Source: Microbacterium rhizomatis (GTDB lineage Bacteria; Actinomycetota; Actinomycetes; Actinomycetales; Microbacteriaceae). Taken from it: DNA of 64,000 bases. The stretch is taken from contig NZ_VYSA01000001.1 in NCBI RefSeq assembly GCF_008710745.1, positions 868,001 to 932,000 of the forward strand. The letters are read 5' to 3'. The position numbers and the translations under genes were made by a program. Of this stretch, positions 40,583 to 49,577 are shown one piece after another. The notes under the pieces were generated by a model. That model was not told where the DNA came from and did not search any database. It worked only from the letters and a program-made list of their open reading frames with translations. Position 1 is the stretch's first letter, and every line of letters begins with the position of its first letter.

Positions 40583-40936
40583 TCACGGCGAGGCGCACCG
40601 TACGCAGCGCGCGGCAGCAGGTCGCGCCCGCAGCCGCTCGAGCGGGATCTCGGATCCGCAGATCTCGCAGACACCGTAGGTTCCGCCATCCAGACGCGCC
40701 TCAGCGAGAGCGATCTGCGCGAGCTCCTGACCGGCCGCATCGCGCAGCCCGATCGCCGCCGACCACTCCCCCGACAGCGTCGAGCCCTCCGGGTCGTGCT
40801 CGTCGTCGGCAGGTGTGTCCGATCGGGCCGAGCGAATCGCCTCAACGCGCCGATCGCCGGCCGCAAGAGCCGCTTCGAGCTCGATCCGGCGCTGCGCCAG
40901 CAGCGTGGCGAACTCGCCGTAGCGCCCGCGTTCCAT
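40583..40936 (-). CDS. TraR/DksA-type zinc-finger protein
   Basis: 117 residues. An N-terminal helical region ([16 protein letters not shown]) is followed by the C4 zinc finger CEICGSEIPLERLRARPAAARCVRC (core CEICGSEIPLERL). Proteins of this type enter the RNA polymerase secondary channel. The acidic DPEGS stretch at about 45 differs from the DxxDxA tip of DksA, so activity with ppGpp is uncertain. It lies 14 nt after the SDR gene on the same strand. Confidence 0.85.
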   Translation of the reverse strand: MERGRYGEFATLLAQRRIELEAALAAGDRRVEAIRSARSDTPADDEHDPEGSTLSGEWSAAIGLRDAAGQELAQIALAEARLDGGTYGVCEICGSEIPLERLRARPAAARCVRCASP

Positions 40937-40950
40937 CGTTCGGCCGACCC

Positions 40951-41598
40951 TCAGCGGCGCGCGATCGCCTCGGCGATCGGCACGTCGCCGGAGTTGAATC
41001 GGATGCTGCGTCCCACCGTGGACGGATCGGCCAGCGTGGCCGCGATGACCGCCGCGACATCGGCGCGCGGAACGGTCGTGGACTCGGATGCGTCGACGTC
41101 GATGCGGCCGGTCGGCGGGTCGAGCGTGAGCCCGCTCGGGCCGAGGATCGTCCATTCCAGACCGCTCGCGCGAAGATGCTCGTCGGCTGCCGCCTTCGCC
41201 TCCGCATAGGCGAAGAACGAATTCTCCTGCGGGACGCCGTGATCGGGGCGAGCGCCGAAGTACGACACCATCACGAAGCGTCCGACGCCCGCACTTCCGG
41301 CCGCATCCATCGTGCGGATCGCCGCGTCACGGTCGACCGCGTACGTCCGCGCGGGGCTGCCGCCACCCGCGCCGGCTGACCAGACGACCGCGTCGTGGCC
41401 CGCGATCACGTCGGCGATGCCGTCGGCGTCGAGCCGTTCGACGTCGGCCACCGCGACAGCGGCACCCGTCGCCGAGATGTCGTCGGCGTGCTCGGGATTG
41501 CGCACGACCGAGGTGACCTCGTCGCCCCGCGCCACGAGGAGGGGGGCGAGCAGGAGCGCCACTTTTCCGTGCCCGCCGATGATGATGATGCGTGCCAT
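40951..41598 (-). CDS. NAD(P)-binding atypical SDR
   Basis: 215 residues of the NAD(P)H-binding (NmrA/atypical SDR) group. N-terminal IIIIGGHGKVALLLAPLL gives the nucleotide loop, with VVWSAGAGGG near 70 and YFGARPDHG near 112. It has no YxxxK catalytic pair in the classical place. GGAAGG is upstream; the start is 5 nt after fadD ends, so it is co-transcribed. Confidence 0.85.
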   Translation of the reverse strand: MARIIIIGGHGKVALLLAPLLVARGDEVTSVVRNPEHADDISATGAAVAVADVERLDADGIADVIAGHDAVVWSAGAGGGSPARTYAVDRDAAIRTMDAAGSAGVGRFVMVSYFGARPDHGVPQENSFFAYAEAKAAADEHLRASGLEWTILGPSGLTLDPPTGRIDVDASESTTVPRADVAAVIAATLADPSTVGRSIRFNSGDVPIAEAIARR

Positions 41599-41602
41599 GA
41601 GG

Positions 41603-43351
41603 TCAGCCTTCCTTCGTTTCCGACGCTGCCCGTTCGGCGGCAGCAGAGGTGAGTTCGTCTCGCACCGTCTTGCGGAGCACCTTGCCGATCAGCGAGCGCG
41701 GAAGCTCCTCGACCTGCACGACCCGCTTGGGGACCTTGTACGCGGTGAGGTGCTTCCGGCAATAGTCGCGCAGCGCTCCCGGGTCGAACTGCGCGCCGGA
41801 GCGCAGCACGACTGCGGCCGTGACGTCCTCGCCGCCCGAGCTGCGCGGAAGGCCCACCACGGCGGCTGCTTCGACATCGGGGTGCCCGAGCAGGGTCTCT
41901 TCGACTTCGGACGGGCTGACGTTGAATCCACCCGTGATGATCAGCTCCTTGATGCGATCCACGATCGTCACGAAACCGTCGGGAGACACCGTGACGATGT
42001 CGCCCGTGCGCAGCCATCCGCCCTCCAGGAGCACTGCGCGGGTCTCGTCGGGGCGCTTCCAATAGCCCTGGAAGACCTGCGGTCCGCGGATGAGCAACTC
42101 GCCCGGTTGCCCCTGTTCCACATCGGTCTCGGGATGCCCGGGGTCGACGACGCGGATATCGGTGCTCGGAAAGGGCACACCCACGGTGCCCGGTCGGCGT
42201 GAGGGCCCGATGGGGTTTCCGAGGGCAACGGGCGAGGTCTCCGTCATCCCGTAGCCCTCGACGAGGAGCCCCCCGGTGACCTCCTCCCAGCGGGCGACGG
42301 TCTGGACGGGGAGGCTCATCGCCCCCGAGATCGCGAACCGGATGCTGGTCAGGTCGACGCCTTTGCGCCCCGTGGCGCGCGCGAGGGCGTCGTAAATGGG
42401 CGGCACGGCCGGAAGGAACGTGGGCGGCGACTTCCTGGCCGCCGCGAGGACGAGGTCGATGTCGAACTTCGGGAAGAGCACGAGGCGAGCGCCGATGCTC
42501 ATCGCGAAGGTGAGGCACAGGGTCATGCCGTACGCGTGGAAGAGCGGCAGCACGCCGTAGAAGATCTCTTCCCCCTCGTGCAGGCCCGGGACCCATGCGC
42601 GCCCCTGCGCCGCGTTGGCACGGAGATTCCGATGGGTGAGGATCGCGCCCTTGGGGGCGCCGGTGGTGCCGCTGGTGTACTGCAGCAGTGCCGTGTCGTC
42701 GAGGGCGGGGCGCGGCATCCGCTTCGACAGCTTCTTCCCGCCGACGATGTGCTCCCACGCCACGAGGTGCTTCGCCGTCGGCCGCGTGGTGAGCGCCGCG
42801 CGCGAGGCGCGCGCCTTGGCCAGCGGGAGCCGGAGAGCGGCCCGCGTGGCGAACGGGAGCGCGCGCGTGACGTCCACGGAGACGATCTGGGCCGGTCGTG
42901 CATCACGGGGCATCTCGGCGACGAGGTCGGCGACCTTGTCCCAGACGATCGCGACGGTCGCACCGTGGTCCTCGAACTGGTGGCGCAGCTCGCGCGCCGT
43001 GTAGAGCGGGTTGTGCTCCACCACGACGGCGCCGAGCCGGAGCGCCGCGTAGAACGCGACGACGTGCTGCGGACAGTTCGGCAGCACGATCGCGACGCGA
43101 TCTGTGCGGGCGACGCCGAGCCGGCGGAGCCCTTCTGCGGCGCGCTCGACCTGAGCACCGAGGTCGTCGTACGTGGTCTCGGCGCCGAAGAACTCGAGGG
43201 CGACCCGGCGCCCGAATCGGGAGACCGCTGCGTCGAGCATGTCGGTGAGGGTCTCGGTGACCTCGTCGATGTCGGCGGCGACGCCTTCGGCGTACGCACT
43301 CAGCCACGGACGGGGCGGTCGATCGTCATGGTCGTTCAGCGGCTGGTCCAC
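41603..43351 (-). CDS. Long-chain fatty-acid-CoA ligase (FadD-type)
   Basis: 582-residue adenylate-forming enzyme. The AMP-binding P-loop YTSGTTGAPKGAILTH is near 212, the GYGMTETSP motif near 360 and RTGDIVTVSPDGFVTIVDRIKELIITGGFNVSP near 445 (core DGFVTIVDRIKELI). The C-terminal lysine region is PRSLIGKVLRK. It activates fatty acids with ATP and CoA. GTG start with GGAGG 5-6 nt upstream; a TACGCT box lies at about 43383. It leads a short operon with the SDR and TraR-like genes. Confidence 0.93.
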   Translation of the reverse strand: MDQPLNDHDDRPPRPWLSAYAEGVAADIDEVTETLTDMLDAAVSRFGRRVALEFFGAETTYDDLGAQVERAAEGLRRLGVARTDRVAIVLPNCPQHVVAFYAALRLGAVVVEHNPLYTARELRHQFEDHGATVAIVWDKVADLVAEMPRDARPAQIVSVDVTRALPFATRAALRLPLAKARASRAALTTRPTAKHLVAWEHIVGGKKLSKRMPRPALDDTALLQYTSGTTGAPKGAILTHRNLRANAAQGRAWVPGLHEGEEIFYGVLPLFHAYGMTLCLTFAMSIGARLVLFPKFDIDLVLAAARKSPPTFLPAVPPIYDALARATGRKGVDLTSIRFAISGAMSLPVQTVARWEEVTGGLLVEGYGMTETSPVALGNPIGPSRRPGTVGVPFPSTDIRVVDPGHPETDVEQGQPGELLIRGPQVFQGYWKRPDETRAVLLEGGWLRTGDIVTVSPDGFVTIVDRIKELIITGGFNVSPSEVEETLLGHPDVEAAAVVGLPRSSGGEDVTAAVVLRSGAQFDPGALRDYCRKHLTAYKVPKRVVQVEELPRSLIGKVLRKTVRDELTSAAAERAASETKEG

Positions 43352-43421
43352 AAGAGCCTCCCGACCCGTCCGATACCACTCCAGCGTAGGCGTCCGAGAT
43401 CGCGGCAGGGCCAGACCGGGA

Positions 43422-44423
43422 TCACGGCGAAAGCAGAGCAGCCCCCGGTCGAGTGAGGGTCAGCACCGCTCGCGCGACGCGCGGGTGGGTCTCGAGCTGG
43501 TCCTCGAGCGCGTTCAGGCGTGCCGCGACGGTGTGCTCGACGGCATCCCCCGTCAGATCCACCGCCGCGACGAGGAACACCTTTCCCGGCCCGACGAATT
43601 CGATGTGCAGGTAGCTCACCCCGGTGATCTCGTCATGGGCGAGCAGCGTGGTCAGCACCGCGGTGCGCACGCGCGGGTCGACCGTCTCCCCGACGAGGAA
43701 CCGGCGGTTCTGCTGGATCAGCACGATCGCCACCGCGGCCAGAAGCAGCCCGACGAGGATGGAGCCGATCGCATCGGGCACCGGCGACCCGGTGACCTGG
43801 TGCAGGAAGATGCCGACGAACGCGATCACGAGGCCGATGAGCGCGGCGGCGTCTTCGAAGAACACCGCCCGCAGGGTCGGGTCCGACGTGCCCACGACGT
43901 GCTCGAGCAGATGATCGTCGGCCGATGCCGCCGTCCGCCGCGCCTGGCGGAATGCTTGAACGAACGAGACGCTTTCGAGCACGAATGCGATGCCGAGCAC
44001 GATGTAGGAGATGCCGAAGTACTGCGCGGGCTCGGGATCGATGAGCTCCTGCACGCCGTGCATCACCGACACGACGGCGCCGACGGCGAAGAGCCCGAAC
44101 GCCGCGAACAGCGACCACACGTAAGCATCCCGCCCATATCCCACGGGATGCTGCGGATCGGCCGGCTTCACCGATCGGCGCCCTGCGATGAACAGGAACA
44201 CCTCGTTGCCCGCATCGGCCCACGAGTGGGCGGCCTCGGCGACCATCGATGCGGCGCCCGTGAGGCCGGCCGCGATCGTCTTGGCAATCGCGATCAGCAG
44301 ATTCGCGGCGAGCGCTATCAGCACCGTCCGCACCGACTCCGGCTGATCGGTGCCCGAATCGCTCCCGGCACCCGTACCGGGTCCCCCGCCGGCGAGGACG
44401 GTCGCCGATCGGTTCGACCTCAT
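43422..44423 (-). CDS. Cation diffusion facilitator (CDF) exporter
   Basis: 333 residues with about six helices. The CDF metal site HSWADAGNEVFLF near 66 and the second site HQVTGSPVPDAIGSILVGLLLA near 205 (core PDAIGSILVGLL) are present, followed by a cytosolic C-terminal domain. CDF proteins export Zn, Mn, Fe or Co in exchange for protons; the exact metal is unclear. The first ~30 residues are low-complexity and the start may lie a little downstream. Confidence 0.9.
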   Translation of the reverse strand: MRSNRSATVLAGGGPGTGAGSDSGTDQPESVRTVLIALAANLLIAIAKTIAAGLTGAASMVAEAAHSWADAGNEVFLFIAGRRSVKPADPQHPVGYGRDAYVWSLFAAFGLFAVGAVVSVMHGVQELIDPEPAQYFGISYIVLGIAFVLESVSFVQAFRQARRTAASADDHLLEHVVGTSDPTLRAVFFEDAAALIGLVIAFVGIFLHQVTGSPVPDAIGSILVGLLLAAVAIVLIQQNRRFLVGETVDPRVRTAVLTTLLAHDEITGVSYLHIEFVGPGKVFLVAAVDLTGDAVEHTVAARLNALEDQLETHPRVARAVLTLTRPGAALLSP

Positions 44424-44468
44424 GGGCCTCAGCCTCCTCGGCGGCGGGGTTCCTGGACGGGCGCGGGA

Positions 44469-45242
44469 TCAGTTCAGAGCGCGTGTGGACGCGGGGATCC
44501 CGCCGTCGCTGTACAGATCGATCGCCAGATCCTGCAGCGCGGTCAGCGCGACACGCTGCGGCATGGGGCCGTACGAGATGCGGGCGACGCCCAGGGCTTC
44601 GTACTCGGCGGCGGTGAGCGCTCCAGGGAGTCCGATGACGCTGATCTTCCCGTGGCCGATGCCGTCGACGAGGCGACGGGTGACATCGGCGTCGAGAATT
44701 CCTGGTACGAACACGAGGCTCGCCCCCGCATCGAGGTAGGCACGGCCGCGCTCGATCGCATCGGCGATGGATGCGTCCAGCGGGCGATCCCCCGCGCGAA
44801 CGAACGCGTCGGTGCGCGCGTTCAGGACGAAGGGAATGCCCTCGAGCTCGCCGGCGCGGATGACGGCCTCGACCCGCGCCACCGACTCGTCGAGCGGGCG
44901 CAGGCGGTCTTCGATGTTGGCACCGACGACGCCGACCTGGATCGCGCGGCGCACGGTGTCGCCCGGCTCGTCATAGCCGTCGTCGAGGTCGGAGGTCACG
45001 GGCAGATCCGTCGAGTCGACGATCCGGCTGATCATGCCGAGCGACACGTCCAGCGGAATCGTGCCGTCCTTGTATCCGTAGGAGGCGGCGATCGAGTGGC
45101 CGGCGGTCGCGAGCGCCTTCGTCTCGGGCAGGGCGGCGACGGCGGACGCCGAGATGACATCCCACACGTTGACGACCCGGAGGATCTCCGGAGCAGCGTG
45201 GAGGGCGGACAGGGACTGTGCCTTTTCGAGCTGAGTGGTCAT
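44469..45242 (-). CDS. Isocitrate lyase/PEP mutase superfamily protein
   Basis: 257-residue TIM-barrel protein. VWDVISASAVAALPETKALAT near 27, the Mg-binding DLDDGYDEPGDTVRRAI near 82 (core DLDDGYDEPG), NIEDR near 109 and NARTDAF near 143 are superfamily signatures. The KKCGH loop of true isocitrate lyases is missing, so it is more likely a lyase or phosphonomutase-like enzyme of unknown substrate. TAGCGT lies 6 nt before the ATG (leaderless). It is divergent from the FUSC gene. Confidence 0.88.
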   Translation of the reverse strand: MTTQLEKAQSLSALHAAPEILRVVNVWDVISASAVAALPETKALATAGHSIAASYGYKDGTIPLDVSLGMISRIVDSTDLPVTSDLDDGYDEPGDTVRRAIQVGVVGANIEDRLRPLDESVARVEAVIRAGELEGIPFVLNARTDAFVRAGDRPLDASIADAIERGRAYLDAGASLVFVPGILDADVTRRLVDGIGHGKISVIGLPGALTAAEYEALGVARISYGPMPQRVALTALQDLAIDLYSDGGIPASTRALN

Positions 45243-45345
45243 GGAAACACGCTAGCGGCGCAGGGCGCCGCCGGGGTCACCGGACAATGCTCCGAAGCCA
45301 CGCGGCGCCGATGCGACGGCGGATGCCGCGACTACCGTGGAGCCC

Positions 45346-46398
45346 ATGTCCCTGTCATCCGTGCGCACCTCGGTGCGCACCTCCCTCGGCACCGCGAAGC
45401 GGGCTCCGGTTCTGCAGGTCGCCAAGTCCGCGATCGCCACGATCGCCGCGTGGCTGATCGCGGGATGGCTCATTCCCGGCCCCCTGCCGGTCTTCGCGGC
45501 CATCGCGGCGCTCCTCGTGGTGCAGCCGAGTCTGAACCAATCGCTCGGCAAGGCGCTCGAGCGCAGTGTGGGAGTGATCGCGGGAGTCGTGATCGCCACG
45601 GGGCTGGCACTCTTCTTCGGGCAGAGCACCTGGGTGGTGCTCGTCGCCGTCGCGGTCGGCCTCGTGATCGCCTGGGCGCTGAAGATGACCCCCGGCACCG
45701 GCAATCAAGTCGCGATCAGCGCGATCCTCGTGCTCGCCCTCGGGGCCGCAACACCCAACTACGCGCTGGACCGTGTCGTCGAGACGATCATCGGCGCCCT
45801 CATCGGCATCGTCGTGAACGTCCTCATCGTCCCCCCGGTGTCGGTCGCACCGGCGCACCGGGCGGTGGATGCGCTCGGAAACGAGCTCGCCGCGACGCTC
45901 GACAGACTCGCCGACGCCTTCGAACGGCCGCAGTCGCCCGAGCATCTCACCGAACTCCTGGTCTCGGCGCGACTCATGCGTCCGATGCGGGATTCCGCGG
46001 AGGCGGCGATCAACGCGGGTCGCGAATCACTCACGCTCAATCCGCGGGCCGGGCGCCACCGGCAGGAGCTCGCGGAGCTCGAGCGAAGTCTCGACCGGTT
46101 CAGCCCGGTCGTGACGCAGGTGATCGGGATGACGCGAGCCTTCTGCGATCACTATGACAGCTCGATCGCCGCCGAGCCCGCAGTGCGGGCGATCGGCGAG
46201 CAGCTGCACCGGGCCGCGCACGACGTGCGGCTCGAGGTGGGAGGCGCGCCGGGCGAAGCCGCCGGCACCGAGGATCTCGAGCCGGCGTTGACGAGCCCTC
46301 TGTCGGTCGTGGCGCCGTCGGCGGACCACTGGATCCTCATCGGGTCGCTGCTGGAGGATCTGCATCGCATCCACCGCGCGCTCCGCGAGACGGCCTGA
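45346..46398 (+). CDS. FUSC/aromatic acid exporter-type membrane protein
   Basis: 350 residues. Five to six hydrophobic helices (about 25-155) of the FUSC/YccC type are followed by a long helical cytosolic domain. The family is linked to export of aromatic acids. ATG at 45346 is chosen because TACCGT lies 7 nt before it (leaderless); a GTG 9 nt upstream would fall inside that box. It is followed after 10 nt by a TetR regulator, suggesting a self-regulated operon. Confidence 0.85.
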   Translation: MSLSSVRTSVRTSLGTAKRAPVLQVAKSAIATIAAWLIAGWLIPGPLPVFAAIAALLVVQPSLNQSLGKALERSVGVIAGVVIATGLALFFGQSTWVVLVAVAVGLVIAWALKMTPGTGNQVAISAILVLALGAATPNYALDRVVETIIGALIGIVVNVLIVPPVSVAPAHRAVDALGNELAATLDRLADAFERPQSPEHLTELLVSARLMRPMRDSAEAAINAGRESLTLNPRAGRHRQELAELERSLDRFSPVVTQVIGMTRAFCDHYDSSIAAEPAVRAIGEQLHRAAHDVRLEVGGAPGEAAGTEDLEPALTSPLSVVAPSADHWILIGSLLEDLHRIHRALRETA

Positions 46399-46408
46399 AA
46401 GGAACTCG

Positions 46409-47032
46409 ATGCCCGAGAACGAGTCGGTCGGACCGACAAGACGCCGCGGTCCGTACCGCAAGTCCGATGCGCGGCGGCGCGAGATCATCGACGCGGCATT
46501 CGACGTCTTCGCGACCGCCGGGTTCCGAGGCGGGTCCCTCAAAGACATCGGGGCGCGGATCGGCATCGATCCGTCGACGATCCTCCATCATTTCGGCTCG
46601 AAGGAGAACCTGCTTCTCGCCGTCCTGGAAGACAAGCAGACCCGCGATGCACACAGCTTCGCCGTCGTCGACGACCTCTCGCCGGAAGAGATCCCCGGGG
46701 CGTTTCTCGCTCTCGCCGAGCGCAATGGCGCTACGCCGGGGCTGATCTCGCTCTACGCCGTGCTCTCGGCCGAGTCCACGACGACAGATCACCCCGGCGA
46801 TGACTACTTCCGCCGCCGCACCGAAGAGACCCGTGCGGCGTTCCGCATCGGATTCCGGAGGATGGCCGACGGCGGCCTGCTCGCACCGGGCGTCGATCCC
46901 GACTACGCCGCGACCTCGACGTTCGCGCTCTGGGACGGCATCCAGATCCATTGGCTGATCGACCCCGCGACCGTGCGGGTGACGGACGCACTCCGCGCGC
47001 ATCTGCGCGTGATCACCACCGTCGAGCTCTGA
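46409..47032 (+). CDS. TetR-family regulator
   Basis: 207 residues. The DNA-binding domain (about 20-66) reads RREIIDAAFDVFATAGFRGG and SLKDIGARIGIDPSTILHHFGSKENL; the C-terminal ligand domain fits TetR_C types. AAGGAA precedes the ATG. It lies between the FUSC exporter and a GH2 glycosidase whose promoter has a perfect palindrome, the probable binding site. Ligand unknown, perhaps an aglycone. Confidence 0.92.
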   Translation: MPENESVGPTRRRGPYRKSDARRREIIDAAFDVFATAGFRGGSLKDIGARIGIDPSTILHHFGSKENLLLAVLEDKQTRDAHSFAVVDDLSPEEIPGAFLALAERNGATPGLISLYAVLSAESTTTDHPGDDYFRRRTEETRAAFRIGFRRMADGGLLAPGVDPDYAATSTFALWDGIQIHWLIDPATVRVTDALRAHLRVITTVEL

Positions 47033-47072
47033 GTTGCGGGCGGCTCCGAGCGACGCATAGAGTGGCTCCTAC

Positions 47073-47098
47073 GAAAGTCCAATGTTCATTGGACTTTC
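47073..47098. promoter_or_regulatory. Perfect 12-bp palindromic operator before the GH2 gene
   Basis: Arms GAAAGTCCAATG and CATTGGACTTTC are exact inverted repeats separated by TT. A TAGAGT -10 candidate is at 47058-47063, so the operator lies just downstream of the start site, a roadblock position. Its symmetry suits the adjacent TetR protein. Confidence 0.85.
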
Positions 47099-47131
47099 AT
47101 CTCCACTCATCCGCCGAGCAGAGGCGCACGC

Positions 47132-49564
47132 ATGCGATCCACCCCCTTCCTCACCGGCTGGTCCGTCTCCCCGAAGCGCGGACTCTTCGACGGCCTGGGG
47201 GCAGACGCCGCGCCCGCGCAGGCCGTCACTCTCCCTCACGACGCGATGATCGGATACGAGCGCAGCGCCGATGCACCCTCGGGAGAGCACAGCGGCTACT
47301 TCCCGGGAGGTGCTGTCCAGTACACGCGCACCCTCGAGGTCGACGCGAGCGAGGCCGATCTCGTTCACACGCTGGTGTTCGATGGCGTGTACCGCGATGC
47401 GATGGTCTATGTGAACGACGAGTTCGCCGCACAGCGGCCGAACGGCTACGCGCGATTCGCCGTGCGCCTCGATCCGTTCCTCCGGTTCGACGCTCCGAAC
47501 ACCATCCGCGTCGAGAGTCGGGCGCATCGCGATTCGCGCTGGTATTCCGGACTCGGGATCCACCGTGGAGTTTCGCTCCTCACCGGGCCGCCCGTACACG
47601 TGGCGCTCGACGGCATCCGGGTGTCGACACCCGACGTCGACGACGCCGGCGCGCTCGTCCAGGTCGAGACCACGGTGGTCAACGACAGCCTGCGCACGCT
47701 GACGCTCGTGGCGGTCGTGACACTGCGCGGGCCCGATGGCTCGGTGGTCGGCGGTGGACGCACCCCGATCACCCTCCTGGCCGGCGAGTCGGGTGTCGCG
47801 CGGGAGCGCCTCTGGGTCGCGTCGCCCGAGCGTTGGAGCCTCGAGAGCCCCGCGCTGTATCGCGCGGAGTTGACGTTGGACGCAGGCGACGACGGAGACA
47901 CGGATGCCGCGACCTTCGGCATCCGCTCCCTGCAGCTCGATCCGCACCACGGCCTGCGCATCAACGGCGAGACCGTCAAGCTGCGCGGCGCGTGCATCCA
48001 CCACGACAACGGCATCCTGGGAGCGCGAGCGATCGGGTACGCGGAGGAGCGCCGGATCCGCATCCTGAAGGATGCGGGCTTCAACGCCATCCGCAGCGCG
48101 CACAACCCGCTGAGCCCGGAGACGCTCGCGGCATGCGACCGGATCGGGATGCTCGTGATGGACGAGTCCTTCGACATGTGGGCCGAGTCCAAGTCGCCGT
48201 TCGACTACGCGCTGTCGTTCCCGGAGTGGTGGGAGCGCGACATCGAGTCGATGGTGGCGAAAGACTTCAACCACCCCTCGGTCGTGTTCTACTCCCTCGG
48301 CAACGAGATCCCCGAGACGGGGCGTCCGCACGGGTCGAGGCTCGGCAGGCTCCTCGCCGACAAGGTGCGCGTCCTGGACCCCACCCGGTTCACGACGAAC
48401 AGCATCAACGGCCTCGTCTCGGTCATCAAGGAGCTTCCTCCGATGGGCGGGGCGGATGCCGCGCCGAACGACATCAACGATGCGATGGCAGCCGATCCCG
48501 GCGAGATGATGACGGCGATCGTGGGGTCGGATCTCGTGACCCAGCGCACCGAAGAGAGCTTCGCCGCCGTCGATGCGGCCGGGCTCAACTACGGCGACAG
48601 CCGCTACGTGTCCGACGCAGCGGCCTTCCCGAACCGGATCATCATCGGCACCGAGACCTTCGCGACCCGTCTCGACCGCGCGTGGCCTCTCATTCTGGAG
48701 AACGACCACGTGATCGGCGAGTTCACCTGGACCGGGTGGGACTACCTGGGTGAGGCCGGCATCGGCCGCGTCGACTACACCGAGACCGGGGGCGCCTTCG
48801 CCGGCACTTCGGGACCCTTCCCGTGGCAGCTCGCGTGGTGCGGTGACATCGACATCACCGGGTCACGCCGTCCTGCGTCCTATTTCCGCGAGGTCGTCTA
48901 CGGTCTGCGCGATCGCCCGTACATCGCCGTCCGACGCCCGCGCACCGACGGCCTGAAGCCCGCCTCGGGTCCGTGGTCGTGGTCCGACAGCATCGCATCG
49001 TGGTCGTGGACGGTCGCCCCCGGCACTCCCGTGACGGTCGAGGTCTACAGCGATGCCGAGCGGGTCGACCTGCTCCTCAACGGAGCCGTGGTGGGCTCGG
49101 CCGGCGCAGGGCGCGACAACGGCTATCGAGCGATCTTCGAGGTGCCGTTCACGCCCGGCGAGCTCGTCGCCGTCGCCGTCGCCGACGGTGTCGAGTCCGG
49201 GCGGGACGTGCTGCGCTCGGCCTCGGGTGACATCGAGCTGCGCCTCTCCGCCGAGCGTGCGCAGATCCGGGCGGCGTTCGACGACCTGGCGTTCCTGACG
49301 ATCACCCTGACCGATGCCGACGGCGTGGAGTGGCAGGGCGACGATCGTGAGGTCGAGGTCACCGCTGACGGCCCCGGGGAGCTCATCGGCCTGGGAAGCT
49401 CCGACCCGCGGACCACGCTGTCGTACCTCGGGTCGCGCACACGCACGTTCGACGGCCGCGCGCAGGCGATCGTGCGGCCGACCGGCCCCGGCGACATCAC
49501 GGTCACGGCGAGCGCACAGGGACTCGGGTCGCGGACCGTTGTCGTACGGGCGGTTCGGGGCTGA
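47132..49564 (+). CDS. Glycoside hydrolase family 2 enzyme (beta-galactosidase/glucuronidase type)
   Basis: 810 residues: N-terminal jelly-roll sugar-binding domain, Ig-like domain, TIM barrel and C-terminal beta domains with an Ig-like end (about 710-805). The acid/base is E392 in FYSLGNEIPE and the nucleophile E508 in IIIGTETFATR. FNAIRSAHNP near 317 is a GH2 signature. No signal peptide is seen, so it is probably intracellular. Sugar specificity (galactose, glucuronic acid or other) is open. Controlled by the palindrome 34 nt upstream. Confidence 0.92.
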   Translation: MRSTPFLTGWSVSPKRGLFDGLGADAAPAQAVTLPHDAMIGYERSADAPSGEHSGYFPGGAVQYTRTLEVDASEADLVHTLVFDGVYRDAMVYVNDEFAAQRPNGYARFAVRLDPFLRFDAPNTIRVESRAHRDSRWYSGLGIHRGVSLLTGPPVHVALDGIRVSTPDVDDAGALVQVETTVVNDSLRTLTLVAVVTLRGPDGSVVGGGRTPITLLAGESGVARERLWVASPERWSLESPALYRAELTLDAGDDGDTDAATFGIRSLQLDPHHGLRINGETVKLRGACIHHDNGILGARAIGYAEERRIRILKDAGFNAIRSAHNPLSPETLAACDRIGMLVMDESFDMWAESKSPFDYALSFPEWWERDIESMVAKDFNHPSVVFYSLGNEIPETGRPHGSRLGRLLADKVRVLDPTRFTTNSINGLVSVIKELPPMGGADAAPNDINDAMAADPGEMMTAIVGSDLVTQRTEESFAAVDAAGLNYGDSRYVSDAAAFPNRIIIGTETFATRLDRAWPLILENDHVIGEFTWTGWDYLGEAGIGRVDYTETGGAFAGTSGPFPWQLAWCGDIDITGSRRPASYFREVVYGLRDRPYIAVRRPRTDGLKPASGPWSWSDSIASWSWTVAPGTPVTVEVYSDAERVDLLLNGAVVGSAGAGRDNGYRAIFEVPFTPGELVAVAVADGVESGRDVLRSASGDIELRLSAERAQIRAAFDDLAFLTITLTDADGVEWQGDDREVEVTADGPGELIGLGSSDPRTTLSYLGSRTRTFDGRAQAIVRPTGPGDITVTASAQGLGSRTVVVRAVRG

Positions 49565-49577
49565 GGAACGATCGTCG

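Noticed and set aside
44469..45242. True isocitrate lyase (aceA)
   Set aside because: It is too short at 257 residues and lacks the KKCGH catalytic loop, so only the superfamily is assigned.
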